A stretch of DNA of 64,000 nt from Sphingomonas sp. MA1305 (GTDB lineage: Bacteria > Pseudomonadota > Alphaproteobacteria > Sphingomonadales > Sphingomonadaceae), in the NCBI RefSeq assembly GCF_016107325.1, contig NZ_RCVT01000001.1, positions 868,001 through 932,000 of the forward strand, given 5' to 3'. Numbering within the stretch: position 1 is the stretch's first letter; each line of letters opens with the position of its first letter. A program made the translations under genes and the position numbers. This document shows positions 54,435 to 64,000 of the stretch, piece by piece. A model generated the notes under the pieces. The model was not told the origin of the DNA and did no database searches. It saw nothing but the letters and a program-made list of their open reading frames with translations.

Positions 54435-55460
54435 ATGTTCAAGCGTTCCTTCGCCGCCGCGGCCGCTCTGGTCGCGCTCGCCGGTGCCACCGAAGGGCGG
54501 GGGCAGGCCCCGGCGGCGCCGGCATCCGCCGCCAAGCCGACGACGATCGACCGGTCGATCCTGCACGTCCAGGTGATCCTCGACTCGCTCGGCTTCGGGC
54601 CCGGCGTGCTCGACGGCAAGGGCGGCCAGTCGCTGACCGCGGCGCTGAAGGGCTTTCAGGAGGCGAAGGGGTTGCCGATCACCGGCAAGCCCGACCAGCG
54701 CACGCTGCAGGCGCTCTATCCCTATCGCGCCAAGCGCCCGACCGCGCGCTTCGTGCTGACGCAGGAGGCGCTGGCAGGGCCGTTCGTCGGTCCGCTGCCC
54801 AAGGATTACGCCAAGCAGGCGCAGCTGCCGACGCTCGGCTACGCCGATCCGATGGAAAAGCTGGCGGAGATGTTCCACACCACCAAGGCCACGCTGATCG
54901 CGCTCAATTCGCCCGATACGCGGCTGAAGGTCGGCAATGCGATCGTCGTCCCCAACGATCTGCCCGCGTCGCGCAACTATGATCCCAAATTGCCCGATCA
55001 CTGGCGCGCCACGCTCAACATGCTCAACGTCGATGCCAACCAGCCGGTCGCCGATCACATTGTCGTCGACAAGTCGGACGGCGTGCTGCGCGTGCTCGAT
55101 GCGCAGGACAAATTGATCGCGCAGTTCAGCGCGACCATGGGGTCGAGCCACGACCCGTTGCCGCTCGGCACCTGGAAGATCTACGGCGCTGACTATAATC
55201 CCAAGTTCCACTACAATCCGGCGCTGTTCTGGGACGCGAAGAAGGGCGACAAGAAGGAGATGCTGCCCGCCGGTCCGAACGGCCCGGTCGGCGTCGTCTG
55301 GCTCGACCTGTCGAAGGAGCATTACGGCATCCACGGCACGCCCAATCCCGAACTGATCGGCCGGACCGAAAGCCACGGCTGTATCCGCCTGACCAATTGG
55401 GATGCCGCGCGGCTGGCGCAGATGATCAAGCCGGGCACCAAGGCGGTGTTCCAGGCCTGA
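54435..55460 (+). CDS. L,D-transpeptidase with peptidoglycan-binding domain
   Basis: 341 aa. Signal peptide FKRSFAAAAALVALAGA. Peptidoglycan-binding helix bundle at about 40-90 (VQVILDSLGFGPGVLDGKGG and TAALKGFQEAKGLP). A LysM-like stretch occurs at about 135-175. The YkuD catalytic domain ends with HGTPNPELIGRTESHGCIRL, carrying the catalytic Cys and His. It makes 3-3 crosslinks or attaches proteins to peptidoglycan in the periplasm. GGGAGG precedes ATG 54435. The next gene, an M23 peptidase 4 bp later, is functionally related. Confidence 0.92.
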   Translation: MFKRSFAAAAALVALAGATEGRGQAPAAPASAAKPTTIDRSILHVQVILDSLGFGPGVLDGKGGQSLTAALKGFQEAKGLPITGKPDQRTLQALYPYRAKRPTARFVLTQEALAGPFVGPLPKDYAKQAQLPTLGYADPMEKLAEMFHTTKATLIALNSPDTRLKVGNAIVVPNDLPASRNYDPKLPDHWRATLNMLNVDANQPVADHIVVDKSDGVLRVLDAQDKLIAQFSATMGSSHDPLPLGTWKIYGADYNPKFHYNPALFWDAKKGDKKEMLPAGPNGPVGVVWLDLSKEHYGIHGTPNPELIGRTESHGCIRLTNWDAARLAQMIKPGTKAVFQA

Positions 55461-55464
55461 TCGC

Positions 55465-56073
55465 ATGCCGCGACTGTTCTGGGCGATCCTCGCGCTGATC
55501 GTGCTCGTCGCGGCGGCCTTCGTCGCGACCACCCGCTTCGGCACGGCGGAGGAGGGGGCGCCCGTCGTCCGCACGCTGACGACGAAGATCGAGCGGCTGT
55601 TGCCGCGTCGACAGGGCGCGGCAAACGGCGGGAGCTGGCGAATCCCGGTCGCGGGGGTACGGCGGGCGGCCTTGTACGACAGCTGGGGCGATGCGCGGGA
55701 AGGCGGGGCACGCGGACATCATGGTCTGGACATTCCCGCCGCCTCCGGCACGCCGGTGGTCGCCGCGGCGGACGGGCGGGTCGAGAAGCTGTTCCAGTCG
55801 ACCCGCGGCGGCACGACCATCTACGTCCGCACGGCCGACCCGCGCTGGGTCCATTATTATGCCCACCTCGCCGGCTATGCGCCCGGCCTGGCCGAGGGGC
55901 AGGCGGTGCGCGCCGGGCAGACGATCGGCTTCGTCGGCGACACCGGCGATGCGGGCGCGGGCAATTACCATCTGCATTTCGGCGTGCAGCGGATGGCACC
56001 GGGCGAAGGCTGGTGGCAGGGCCAGGATGTCGATCCCTACCCGATGCTTGCCGGAAAGGCGGCCGCGCGGTAA
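55465..56073 (+). CDS. M23 family metallopeptidase
   Basis: 202 aa. N-terminal anchor PRLFWAILALIVLVAAAFVA, then a linker to about residue 55. The LytM domain has zinc ligands in ARGHHGLDIPA (HxxxD) and YHLHFGV (HxH). It cleaves peptide crosslinks in peptidoglycan in the periplasm. Starts 4 bp after the L,D-transpeptidase stop, so the two form a cell-wall remodelling pair. Confidence 0.92.
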   Translation: MPRLFWAILALIVLVAAAFVATTRFGTAEEGAPVVRTLTTKIERLLPRRQGAANGGSWRIPVAGVRRAALYDSWGDAREGGARGHHGLDIPAASGTPVVAAADGRVEKLFQSTRGGTTIYVRTADPRWVHYYAHLAGYAPGLAEGQAVRAGQTIGFVGDTGDAGAGNYHLHFGVQRMAPGEGWWQGQDVDPYPMLAGKAAAR

Positions 56074-56145
56074 AGGCTGCCGCCTTCCGGGTGCGACCCC
56101 GACGGGAACGTCGCGCCCACTCGCTCTTTCCAGTAGGTTCAGATC

Positions 56146-56709
56146 ATGAAGATCAGCGGCGTGGACATCCGTCCCGGCAATATCATCGAATATGAAGGCG
56201 GCATCTGGCGCGCGGTCAAGATCCAGCACACCCAGCCCGGCAAGGGCGGCGCCTACATGCAGGTCGAGCTGAAGAACCTGCGCGACGGCCGCAAGAACAA
56301 CGTCCGCTTCCGTTCCGCCGAGACGGTCGAGCGCGTCCGCCTCGACACCAAGGACTTCCAGTTCCTGTTCGCCGAGGGCGACGGCCTGGTCTTCATGGAC
56401 AAGGATACCTACGATCAGGTGACGCTGCCGCGCGACCTGCTCGGCGACGCCGCCGCCTTCCTGCAGGACGGCATGGACGTGGTCATGGAAATGTATGACG
56501 AGGAAGCGATCAGCGTCCAGCTGCCCGACACGATCGAGGCGACGATCGTCGAGGCGGACGCGGTGGTGAAGGGGCAGACCGCCTCGTCCAGCTACAAGCC
56601 CGCGATCCTCGATAACGGCGTGCGCATCATGGTGCCGCCGCATATCGCCAGCGGTACGCGCATCGTCGTCGACGTGTACAACCAGGAATATGTCCGCCGC
56701 GCGGACTGA
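56146..56709 (+). CDS. efp: Elongation factor P
   Basis: 187 aa, family length. [20 protein letters not shown] starts domain 1; the tip loop is [19 protein letters not shown] with the lysine K33, the residue usually modified for polyproline rescue. Domains 2 and 3 include [15 protein letters not shown] and [22 protein letters not shown]. Located 72 bp behind the M23 peptidase gene. Confidence 0.97.
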   Translation: MKISGVDIRPGNIIEYEGGIWRAVKIQHTQPGKGGAYMQVELKNLRDGRKNNVRFRSAETVERVRLDTKDFQFLFAEGDGLVFMDKDTYDQVTLPRDLLGDAAAFLQDGMDVVMEMYDEEAISVQLPDTIEATIVEADAVVKGQTASSSYKPAILDNGVRIMVPPHIASGTRIVVDVYNQEYVRRAD

Positions 56710-56715
56710 GCCTGA

Positions 56716-56955
56716 ACCCTCTCCCTCCAGGAGTTTCAGGTCGATCATGCCCCAGGCATGATCTAAACGGTGCGGGGCACCGTTTACCTGAAACTGGTGG
56801 CCGAGCGTAGCGAGGTCGGGTGAGGGCAGTGGCCCATCCCGTCCTCACCCTCCCACCGCCTGACGGCGGCGGGCCCAGCTGCGGGGTGGTTCACACCCCG
56901 TGTGATCCAGGGCATGCCGGTGGCATGCCCGACCCCGTCACTCTCTCCTGACAGG
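56716..56955. repeat. Composite of nested hairpins between efp and suhB (family C with insert)
   Basis: GTTTCAGGT (56733) and ACCTGAAAC (56786) enclose two perfect hairpins, TCATGCC-ccaGGCATGA and ACGGTGC-ggg-GCACCGT. This four-part element interrupts a family C repeat (CCCTCTCCC..., GGGTGAGGGC). Further downstream GGCATGCC-ggt-GGCATGCC and CTCTCCTG-aCAGGAGAG complete the 255-bp gap. Confidence 0.65.
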
Positions 56956-56964
56956 AGAGGGGAT

Positions 56965-57789
56965 ATGGAAAGCACCATGCCCTCCCATTCCGGTCTCTTC
57001 ACCGTCATCGAACGTGCCGCCCGCAAGGCGGGGCCGCGGCTGCGGCGCGACTTCAACGAGGTCCAGCATCTGCAGGTCAGCCGCAAGGGGCCGGCGGACT
57101 TCGTCTCGATCGCCGACAAGCGCGCCGAGCAGACGTTGTTCGAGGAGTTGCAGCGGGCGCGGCCGGACTGGGGCTTTCTGATGGAGGAGGGCGGCGAGGT
57201 CGCAGGCGACCCCAACAAGCCGCGCTTCATCATCGACCCGCTCGACGGCACCAGCAACTTTCTGCACGGCATCCCCCATTTCGCAATCTCGATCGCGGTC
57301 GAGGAGCCGCTGCCCAACGGCAAGCGCGAGGTGACCACGGCGCTGGTCTACCAGCCGATCACCGACGAGAGCTTCTGGGCGGAAAAGGGCCGCGGCGCCT
57401 GGCACACCGACCAGCGGCTGCGCGTCTCGGCGCGGCGCGACCTGTCGGAGGCGCTGATCGCCACCGGCATCCCGTTCCTGGGCCACGGCAATTTCGCCGA
57501 GTGGAGCAGGATCTTCGGGGCGATCGCGCCGGAAGTCGCGGGTATCCGCCGGTTCGGATCGGCGGCGCTCGACCTCGCCTGGGTCGCGGCGGGGCGGTTC
57601 GACGGCTATTGGGAATCGGGGCTGAAGCCCTGGGACACGGCGGCGGGCCTGCTGCTGGTCAAGGAAGCGGGCGGCTATGTCACCGACTTCCGCGGTGCCG
57701 ACCGGGCGATGGAGCGCAACGAGTTCCTCGCCGCCAACGACGGCCTGCACAGCAAGCTGCACAAATTGGTGGCGGGCGCGCTGCGCTAA
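56965..57789 (+). CDS. suhB: Inositol monophosphatase family protein (SuhB-like)
   Basis: 274 aa from ATG 56965 (AGGAG seven bases upstream; the ATG at 56977 is also in frame). Metal-binding motifs EEGGE, DPLDGTSNFLHGIPHFA and WDTAAGLLLVKEAGGYV are those of the IMPase superfamily; SuhB works on inositol-1-phosphate and in E. coli also joins the rRNA antitermination complex. In alphaproteobacteria efp and suhB are commonly neighbours. Stands alone before the nuo operon. Confidence 0.9.
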   Translation: MESTMPSHSGLFTVIERAARKAGPRLRRDFNEVQHLQVSRKGPADFVSIADKRAEQTLFEELQRARPDWGFLMEEGGEVAGDPNKPRFIIDPLDGTSNFLHGIPHFAISIAVEEPLPNGKREVTTALVYQPITDESFWAEKGRGAWHTDQRLRVSARRDLSEALIATGIPFLGHGNFAEWSRIFGAIAPEVAGIRRFGSAALDLAWVAAGRFDGYWESGLKPWDTAAGLLLVKEAGGYVTDFRGADRAMERNEFLAANDGLHSKLHKLVAGALR

Positions 57790-57809
57790 ACCAACCGGCG
57801 TTTCGCACT

Positions 57810-57898
57810 CACCCTCACCCTGTCGTCGGCTGCGCGACCTCTTCCCTCTCCCGGCGGGAGAGGGAGGGAGCGCCGTGGGCGCGGAAGGGTGAGGGTGG
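57810..57898. repeat. Family C hairpin repeat before nuoA
   Basis: CACCCTCACCCT and AGGGTGAGGGTG as outer arms, CCCTCTCCC-ggc-GGGAGAGGG as inner stem. The remaining 110 bp up to nuoA must hold the nuo promoter; no clear -35/-10 is seen. Confidence 0.75.
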
Positions 57899-58007
57899 AT
57901 GTCGTATCATTGCCTCCTGCGATTCATTCTCACAGCCCCATGGCCTTGCCCGGTCCCGGCCACGGGCCTAAAGCGGCGCCATCCACTTCGCACGTGCGAG
58001 AAGCCTC

Positions 58008-58382
58008 TTGGTCGACCTGTCGCAATATCTTCCGATCCTCATCTTCCTGGGCATCGCGCTCGCGCTGTCGAGCGCCTTCGTGTTCCTGCCCATGGCGGTC
58101 GCCCGGCTGACCGGCGCGCACAAGCCGAACGAGCAGAAGCTCAGCGAATATGAGTGCGGCTTCCCCGCCTTCGAGGATCCGCGCAGCCAGTTCGACGTGC
58201 GATTTTATCTGATCGCCATTCTGTTCATCATCTTCGATCTCGAAGCAGCCTTCCTATATCCTTGGGCAGTCAGCGTTTTTACGCTCGGCTGGACCGCGTG
58301 GATCTCCATGATGATCTTCATCGGCGAGCTGGCGCTGGGACTCGTATACGCCTGGAAGAAGGGAGCGTTGGATTGGGAATGA
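58008..58382 (+). CDS. nuoA: NADH-quinone oxidoreductase subunit A
   Basis: 124 aa, three membrane helices. [20 protein letters not shown] and [17 protein letters not shown] are the signature segments. Membrane-arm subunit of respiratory complex I. The start codon is TTG at 58008 ([13 protein letters not shown]). First of the nuo genes, which here follow the canonical order A-B-C-D-E-F-G with two small insertions. Confidence 0.95.
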   Translation: MVDLSQYLPILIFLGIALALSSAFVFLPMAVARLTGAHKPNEQKLSEYECGFPAFEDPRSQFDVRFYLIAILFIIFDLEAAFLYPWAVSVFTLGWTAWISMMIFIGELALGLVYAWKKGALDWE

Positions 58383-58939
58383 CCCCCACATCCGGACCCG
58401 TTGAGCTCAATCGCGCGGCCGGCGCCTCGTCGCTGGTGCCGCCCGACCAGGGCTTTTTCGACAGCCTGAACGGTGAGCTGACCGACAAGGGCTTTCTGGT
58501 CACCTCGACCGAGGAGCTGTTCCAGTGGGCCCGCACCGGCTCGCTGTGGTGGATGACCTTCGGCCTCGCCTGCTGCGCGGTCGAGATGATCCACGTCAAC
58601 ATGCCGCGCTACGATCTGGAGCGGTTCGGCGCCGCGCCGCGCGCGTCGCCGCGCCAGTCGGACGTAATGATCGTCGCCGGCACGTTGTGCAACAAGATGG
58701 CGCCGGCGCTCCGCAAGGTCTACGACCAGATGTCGGAGCCCAAATACGTCATCTCGATGGGCAGCTGCGCCAATGGCGGCGGCTATTACCATTACAGCTA
58801 TTCGGTGGTGCGCGGCTGCGACCGCGTCGTGCCGGTCGACATCTACGTGCCCGGCTGCCCGCCGACCGCGGAGGCGTTGCTGTACGGCATCATGCAGCTG
58901 CAGCGGAAGATCCGCCGCGCCGGGAGCATCGAACGGTGA
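58379..58939 (+). CDS. nuoB: NADH-quinone oxidoreductase subunit B
   Basis: 186 aa. Cluster N2 ligands: [12 protein letters not shown] (the Cys-Cys pair), [11 protein letters not shown] and [12 protein letters not shown]. Connects the hydrophilic arm of complex I to the membrane arm. ATGA overlap with nuoA (58379-58382) and GTGA with nuoC (58936-58939). Confidence 0.98.
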   Translation: MTPTSGPVELNRAAGASSLVPPDQGFFDSLNGELTDKGFLVTSTEELFQWARTGSLWWMTFGLACCAVEMIHVNMPRYDLERFGAAPRASPRQSDVMIVAGTLCNKMAPALRKVYDQMSEPKYVISMGSCANGGGYYHYSYSVVRGCDRVVPVDIYVPGCPPTAEALLYGIMQLQRKIRRAGSIER

Positions 58940-59790
58940 GGGCGCCCGCACCCGCTTATGCCGCCCATCTCAACGATGCGACGATCGAGCTGGCGCAGGC
59001 GACGCTCGGCGCCGCGCTGAGCCATGCGGTGGCGGAGGTCGGCGAGGTCAAGCTGTACGTCGAGCGCGAGGACATCGTCCGGGCGCTGACCGCGCTGCGC
59101 GACACGCCGGGCCTCGAATATCAGCAGCTGATGGAGATCGCCGGCGTCGACTATCCGGAACGCCCCGAGCGGTTCGAGGTCGTCTACTGCCTGTTGTCGC
59201 TGACCCGCAACCATCGCCTGCACGTCCATGTCTCGACCGACGACGTGAAGCCGGTGCCGTCGGTGACGGGGATCTGGCCGGTCGCCGGCTGGCTCGAGCG
59301 CGAGATCTACGATCTGTACGGCGTGCTGTTCAGCGGCAATGCCGACCTGCGCCGCATCCTGACCGACTATGGCTTCCGCGGCCATCCGCTGCGCAAGGAC
59401 TTCCCGATGACCGGGTTCGTCGAGATGCGCTATTCGGAGGAGGAAAAGCGCGTCGTCTACCAGCCGGTGAGCCTTGCGCAGGACTTCCGCAACTTTGACT
59501 TCCAGAGCCCGTGGGAGGGCGCGGAATATGTCCTTCCCGGCGACGAGAAGGGCATGTTGCCGGAGGCCAAGGGCGCGCCGACGCCGCTGAAGGCGGATGA
59601 GATCCAGAAGGCCGACGCCACCAGGACGCCGACCGAGGCGCCGAAGGCGGGCAGCGAGCCCTATGCCAAGACGACCACGACCGACACCGGCAAGACCGGT
59701 GCGGGCGAGGCGCATGGCGGTAACAAGGCCGAGAGCAAGCCGCAGGAGTCGGACGTCGTGCCGACCAAGGGTGAAGGACAGAACCAGTGA
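58936..59790 (+). CDS. nuoC: NADH-quinone oxidoreductase subunit C, with extended C-terminus
   Basis: 284 aa. The core (about 1-200) has [40 protein letters not shown] and [19 protein letters not shown], the NuoC signature. After [15 protein letters not shown] about 80 residues rich in Lys, Thr, Glu and Pro follow, ending GEGQNQ; this tail is disordered and not part of the conserved fold. The start is GTG in a GTGA overlap with nuoB. Confidence 0.95.
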   Translation: MRAPAPAYAAHLNDATIELAQATLGAALSHAVAEVGEVKLYVEREDIVRALTALRDTPGLEYQQLMEIAGVDYPERPERFEVVYCLLSLTRNHRLHVHVSTDDVKPVPSVTGIWPVAGWLEREIYDLYGVLFSGNADLRRILTDYGFRGHPLRKDFPMTGFVEMRYSEEEKRVVYQPVSLAQDFRNFDFQSPWEGAEYVLPGDEKGMLPEAKGAPTPLKADEIQKADATRTPTEAPKAGSEPYAKTTTTDTGKTGAGEAHGGNKAESKPQESDVVPTKGEGQNQ

Positions 59791-61022
59791 GCGACTATGT
59801 CAGCGAGCTGATGGGTGTCGAGGACGCCGCCGATCCGACGACCGGCGACGTCACCATCCAGAACTATACGATCAACTTCGGCCCGCAGCATCCCGCGGCG
59901 CACGGCGTGCTGCGCCTCGTCATGGAGCTGGACGGCGAGATCATCGAGCGGGTCGACCCGCACGTCGGCCTGCTGCACCGCGGCACCGAGAAGCTGATCG
60001 AATACAAGACCTATGCGCAGGCGATCCCCTATTTCGATCGCCTCGATTATTGCTCGCCGATGTGCATGGAGCACACGTTCGTCCTTGCGATCGAGAAGCT
60101 GCTCGATCTCGAGGTGCCGCTGCGCGCGCAATACCTCCGCGTGTTCTTCGCCGAACTGACCCGCATCTCGAACCACATGCTGAACCTCGGTTCGCACGTG
60201 ATGGACGTCGGCGCGATGACGCCGAACCTGTGGCTGTTCGAGATCCGCGAGGATTGCTACAATTTCTTCGAGCGCGCCTCGGGCGCGCGCATGCATCACA
60301 ATTACATGCGTCCCGGCGGCGTCCATCAGGACGTGCCGCTGAAGCTGCTGACCGACATCGCCGACTGGCTCGACACGCGCCTGCCGCGCCTGTTCGAGGA
60401 TGCGATCAGCCTGGTTGCCGACAACCGCATCTTCAAGCAGCGCAACGTCGACATCGCGACGGTGAGCCGCGAGGACGCGATCGCCTGGGGCTTCTCCGGC
60501 CCGATGATCCGGGCGGCGGGCATTCCCTGGGACCTGCGCAAGTCGCAGCCCTATGACGTCTACGACCGGATGGACTTCGACATCCCCGTCGGCACCAAGG
60601 GCGATTGCTATGATCGCTTCATGGTGCGCGTCGAGGAGGTCCGCCAGTCGGCGCGGATCATGAAGCAATGCCTCGCCGAGATGCCGGAGGGGCCGATCGC
60701 CTCGACGGACCGCAAGGTGGTGCCGCCCAAGCGCGCCGAGATGAAGCGCTCGATGGAAGCGCTGATCCATCACTTCAAGCTCTACACCGAGGGCTATCAC
60801 GTGCCCGCGGGCGAAGTGTATGTCGCGACCGAGAGCCCGAAGGGCGAGTTCGGCGTGTTCCTCGTCTCCGACGGGTCGAACAAGCCCTACCGCTGCAAGA
60901 TCCGCCCGACCGCGTTCAGCCATCTGCAGGCGATGGACTTCATGTCCAAGGGCCACATGCTGGCCGACACGACCGCGATCCTAGGCGCGATGGACATCGT
61001 TTTTGGTGAATGTGACCGCTGA
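59787..61022 (+). CDS. nuoD: NADH-quinone oxidoreductase subunit D
   Basis: 411 aa. [22 protein letters not shown], the quinone-site region, then [18 protein letters not shown] and [19 protein letters not shown]; the C-terminal DIVFGECDR is the family end. The quinone-reducing subunit of the hydrophilic arm. GTG start in a GTGA overlap with nuoC, and TGATG with nuoE. Confidence 0.98.
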   Translation: MSDYVSELMGVEDAADPTTGDVTIQNYTINFGPQHPAAHGVLRLVMELDGEIIERVDPHVGLLHRGTEKLIEYKTYAQAIPYFDRLDYCSPMCMEHTFVLAIEKLLDLEVPLRAQYLRVFFAELTRISNHMLNLGSHVMDVGAMTPNLWLFEIREDCYNFFERASGARMHHNYMRPGGVHQDVPLKLLTDIADWLDTRLPRLFEDAISLVADNRIFKQRNVDIATVSREDAIAWGFSGPMIRAAGIPWDLRKSQPYDVYDRMDFDIPVGTKGDCYDRFMVRVEEVRQSARIMKQCLAEMPEGPIASTDRKVVPPKRAEMKRSMEALIHHFKLYTEGYHVPAGEVYVATESPKGEFGVFLVSDGSNKPYRCKIRPTAFSHLQAMDFMSKGHMLADTTAILGAMDIVFGECDR

Positions 61023-61690
61023 TGGCTGAAGCACCGCAGATCCCCGACGAGGCCGAGACCCGCGCACGCTGGGGCGGTTTCGCGTGGACCGAAGAAAACC
61101 AGAAGAAGGCGAATGCAATCCTCGCCCGCTATCCGGCGGGGCGCGAGCAATCGGCGTCGATCCCGTTTCTCGACCTCGCCCAGCGCCAGGTCGGCGCCGA
61201 GACGCAGACGCAGGGCTGGCTGCCCGTGCCGGTGATCGAGTTCGTCGCGCGTCAGATCGGCGTGCCGTACATGCGCGTGTTCGAGGTCGCGACCTTCTAC
61301 ACGATGTTCAACCTCGCGCCGGTCGGTCGTTATCACGTGCAGGTCTGCGGCACGACGCCGTGCATGCTGCGCGGCTCCGACGACGTGCTCGCGGCGTGCA
61401 AGAACAAGGGGCTGATCAAGGGCAAGACGACGCCCGACGGCCTGTTCACGCTGACCGAGGTCGAGTGCCTGGGCACCTGCGCCAATGCGCCGATGGTGCA
61501 GATCAACGACGACAATTACGAGGACCTCGACTACGATCGCACGATCGCGGTGCTGGAGGCGCTGGCCAAGGGCGAGCAGCCGAAGACCGGGTCGACGATC
61601 GGCCGCCAGACGAGCTGCCCCGAAGGCGGCCCGACGACGCTGACGGCGATGGTCGGGGACAATCATGACTACCGCGGGGAGTGGGCATGA
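61022..61690 (+). CDS. nuoE: NADH-quinone oxidoreductase subunit E
   Basis: 222 aa. Thioredoxin-like [2Fe-2S] subunit: YHVQVCGTTPCMLRGSDDV and VECLGTCANAPMVQIND carry the four Cys ligands of N1a. FEVATFYTMFNLAPVGRYH is also diagnostic. The C-terminal tail (about 30 residues) after GSTIGRQTSC is longer than in E. coli but common in this group. Its stop overlaps the start of a small coiled-coil gene (ATGA, 61687-61690). Confidence 0.97.
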   Translation: MAEAPQIPDEAETRARWGGFAWTEENQKKANAILARYPAGREQSASIPFLDLAQRQVGAETQTQGWLPVPVIEFVARQIGVPYMRVFEVATFYTMFNLAPVGRYHVQVCGTTPCMLRGSDDVLAACKNKGLIKGKTTPDGLFTLTEVECLGTCANAPMVQINDDNYEDLDYDRTIAVLEALAKGEQPKTGSTIGRQTSCPEGGPTTLTAMVGDNHDYRGEWA

Positions 61691-61917
61691 CCGTCGAGCA
61701 GACCCATTTCATTACCGACATGCTGCGCGGCATCCGCCAGGATGTGGCGGACGTCCGTACCCGCATGACCGGCATCGAACTGCGTCAGTCGGCCATGGAG
61801 CAGCGCTTGCTCGGCATCGACACGCACCTCGTCGCCGTACAGCACGGCGTCGATGGGATGTCCGCGGATATGCGCCGCGTGCAGCAACGACTTGAACTCG
61901 TTGATGGGGAAGGCTGA
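61687..61917 (+). CDS. Small coiled-coil protein between nuoE and nuoF
   Basis: 76 aa, no membrane segment. Heptad-like helix from about 8 to 70 ([20 protein letters not shown], then [20 protein letters not shown]). The start overlaps nuoE's stop and its own stop is 1 bp from the GTG of nuoF, so it is translated in the complex I operon. It resembles the second small gene at 63220: aligned without gaps, 16 of 67 positions are identical, including AME-x4-GI-x-T-x-L-x2-V and G-x3-D. No known Nuo subunit matches. Function unknown; a possible assembly or accessory factor. Confidence 0.75.
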   Translation: MTVEQTHFITDMLRGIRQDVADVRTRMTGIELRQSAMEQRLLGIDTHLVAVQHGVDGMSADMRRVQQRLELVDGEG

Positions 61918-61918
61918 C

Positions 61919-63219
<1,301 letters not shown>

Positions 63220-63223
<4 letters not shown>

Positions 63224-63471
63224 CGGACGACCGCGCCGATCTGATGCTGGAGATCTTGAAGCGGGTCCAATCGGACCTCTCGCTCATGCGACGCGAGCAA
63301 ACCTCGCTGTCCACGCGCCTGCTCGCGATGGAAGATCATCAGCGCGGTATCATCACCTCGCTGCAAGGCGTCGTGACGTCCATCCATGGCGTCGAAGTCG
63401 ACGTGGCTCATTTGAAGGATCGCGTCGATCGGATCGAGCATCGGCTCGGCCTCCGCGATACGGAACACTGA
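63220..63471 (+). CDS. Small coiled-coil protein between nuoF and nuoG
   Basis: 83 aa. Helical throughout: [20 protein letters not shown], then [20 protein letters not shown] and [19 protein letters not shown]. The GTG start has a strong AGGAGG seven bases upstream and overlaps nuoF's stop (GTGA). Its own stop is 1 bp from the ATG of nuoG. It is a paralogue of the 61687 gene (see there) with one extra heptad. No export signal. Function unknown. Confidence 0.77.
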
Positions 63472-63472
63472 T

Positions 63473-64000
63473 ATGCCGAAGCTTAAAGTAGACGGGATCG
63501 AGGTCGAGGTGCCGCAGGGCGCGACGGTCCTCCAGGCATGCGAAGCCGCGGGCAAGGAAATCCCGCGCTTCTGCTATCACGAGCGCCTGTCGATCGCCGG
63601 CAATTGCCGCATGTGCCTGGTCGAGGTGAAGCCCGGGCCGCCGAAGCCGCAGGCGTCGTGCGCGCTGCCCGCCGCCGACAATCAGGAAGTGTTCACCACC
63701 ACGCCGATGGTGAAGAACGCGCGCGAAGGCGTGATGGAATTCCTGCTGATCAACCATCCGCTCGACTGCCCGATCTGCGATCAGGGCGGCGAATGCGATC
63801 TGCAGGATCAGTCGATGGCCTATGGCAAGGGCCATAGCCGCTATACCGAGAACAAGCGCGCGGTGACCGAGAAGTATATGGGTCCGATCGTCAAGACGAT
63901 CATGACCCGTTGCATCCAGTGCACCCGCTGCGTGCGGTTCGCCGAGGAGGTTGCCGGCGTCGAGGAGATCGGCGCGATCTACCGCGGCGAGGACATGCAG
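63473..64000 (+). CDS. nuoG: NADH-quinone oxidoreductase subunit G, N-terminal part
   Basis: 176 codons, cut by the window end. The N-terminal ferredoxin domain starts [21 protein letters not shown]1b cysteines are in [19 protein letters not shown]. Next comes the N5/N4 region [19 protein letters not shown] and [19 protein letters not shown]. Subunit of the complex I electron-transfer arm. Starts 1 bp after the small coiled-coil gene. Confidence 0.97.
   Translation, partial: MPKLKVDGIEVEVPQGATVLQACEAAGKEIPRFCYHERLSIAGNCRMCLVEVKPGPPKPQASCALPAADNQEVFTTTPMVKNAREGVMEFLLINHPLDCPICDQGGECDLQDQSMAYGKGHSRYTENKRAVTEKYMGPIVKTIMTRCIQCTRCVRFAEEVAGVEEIGAIYRGEDMQ

Overview
The window is a high-GC chromosomal segment of an alphaproteobacterium, most likely Sphingomonas or a close sphingomonad. 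Supporting signs are the carB-greA, eno-ftsB and fau-6S-zapA gene orders, DUF4170 and DUF2842 proteins, a nuoABCDEFG operon, EcfG-type (general stress response) promoter matches, many GTG/TTG starts and ATGA/GTGA operon overlaps, and several families of intergenic palindromes. Coding density is very high. No gap between genes exceeds 300 bp; the largest (13032-13299, 268 bp) is filled by two palindromic repeats. I saw no rRNA, IS element, prophage or CRISPR array.

Layout. 1-5.4 kb: carB end, greA, an APH(3')-like kinase, a minus-strand operon of small stress/membrane proteins (with an EcfG-like promoter match), eno, ftsB. 5.4-6.9 kb: phospholipase D-like protein. 6.9-19.7 kb: a large sugar-chemistry region. 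One arm (minus) has a Gfo/Idh/MocA oxidoreductase, an MDR dehydrogenase, an unusual glycosidase, a TIGR04290-like methyltransferase and a histidine phosphatase. The other arm (plus) has two SDR sugar epimerases, a GT4-type glycosyltransferase, three CgeB-type glycosyltransferases and a UDP-glucuronate decarboxylase domain fused in frame to the last. A symmetric GGAAC-N16-CGTT element lies between the two arms and could drive both under the general stress response. No flippase, polymerase or exporter is present, so the product may be an intracellular glycoside or oligosaccharide rather than a classical exopolysaccharide.

19.7-32.9 kb: Crp/Fnr regulator, secreted GH92 mannosidase and an MHS-type transporter, a Csu/spore-coat-U secreted protein, an EF-hand/response-regulator/histidine-kinase operon, a thioesterase, a MarR-(broken MFS)-GST set, and a double-module TetR regulator. 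33-46.2 kb: an acyl-CoA catabolic region, with acyl-CoA dehydrogenase, Zn-alcohol dehydrogenase, ACAD10/11-type kinase and two SDRs on plus, and TesB, two acyl-CoA dehydrogenases, a FadB/J-like bifunctional enzyme and a serine hydrolase on minus. A secreted protein with TonB-C-like repeats sits between them. 46.4-49.5 kb: AI-2E family permease, two identical tRNA-Asp genes followed by a 35-bp-period repeat, DUF2842, 5-formyl-THF cyclo-ligase, 6S RNA, zapA. 49.8-57.8 kb: gap, MOSC protein, pgk, class I aldolase, thiE, L,D-transpeptidase, M23 peptidase, efp, suhB-like. 58-64 kb: nuoA to nuoG (cut by the window edge), with two small paralogous coiled-coil genes inserted on either side of nuoF.

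Most notable: (1) the glycosidase at 9400-10329 reads as a circularly permuted (beta/alpha)8 barrel; (2) the symmetric EcfG element between the two glyco operons; (3) a glycosyltransferase-decarboxylase fusion that depends on a single G in a GGGG run; (4) the paired coiled-coil proteins embedded in the complex I operon; (5) an in-frame TGA inactivating a drug-efflux-type MFS gene; (6) a 35-bp repeat array behind the tRNA-Asp pair. All calls come from reading the sequence; no database search was run.
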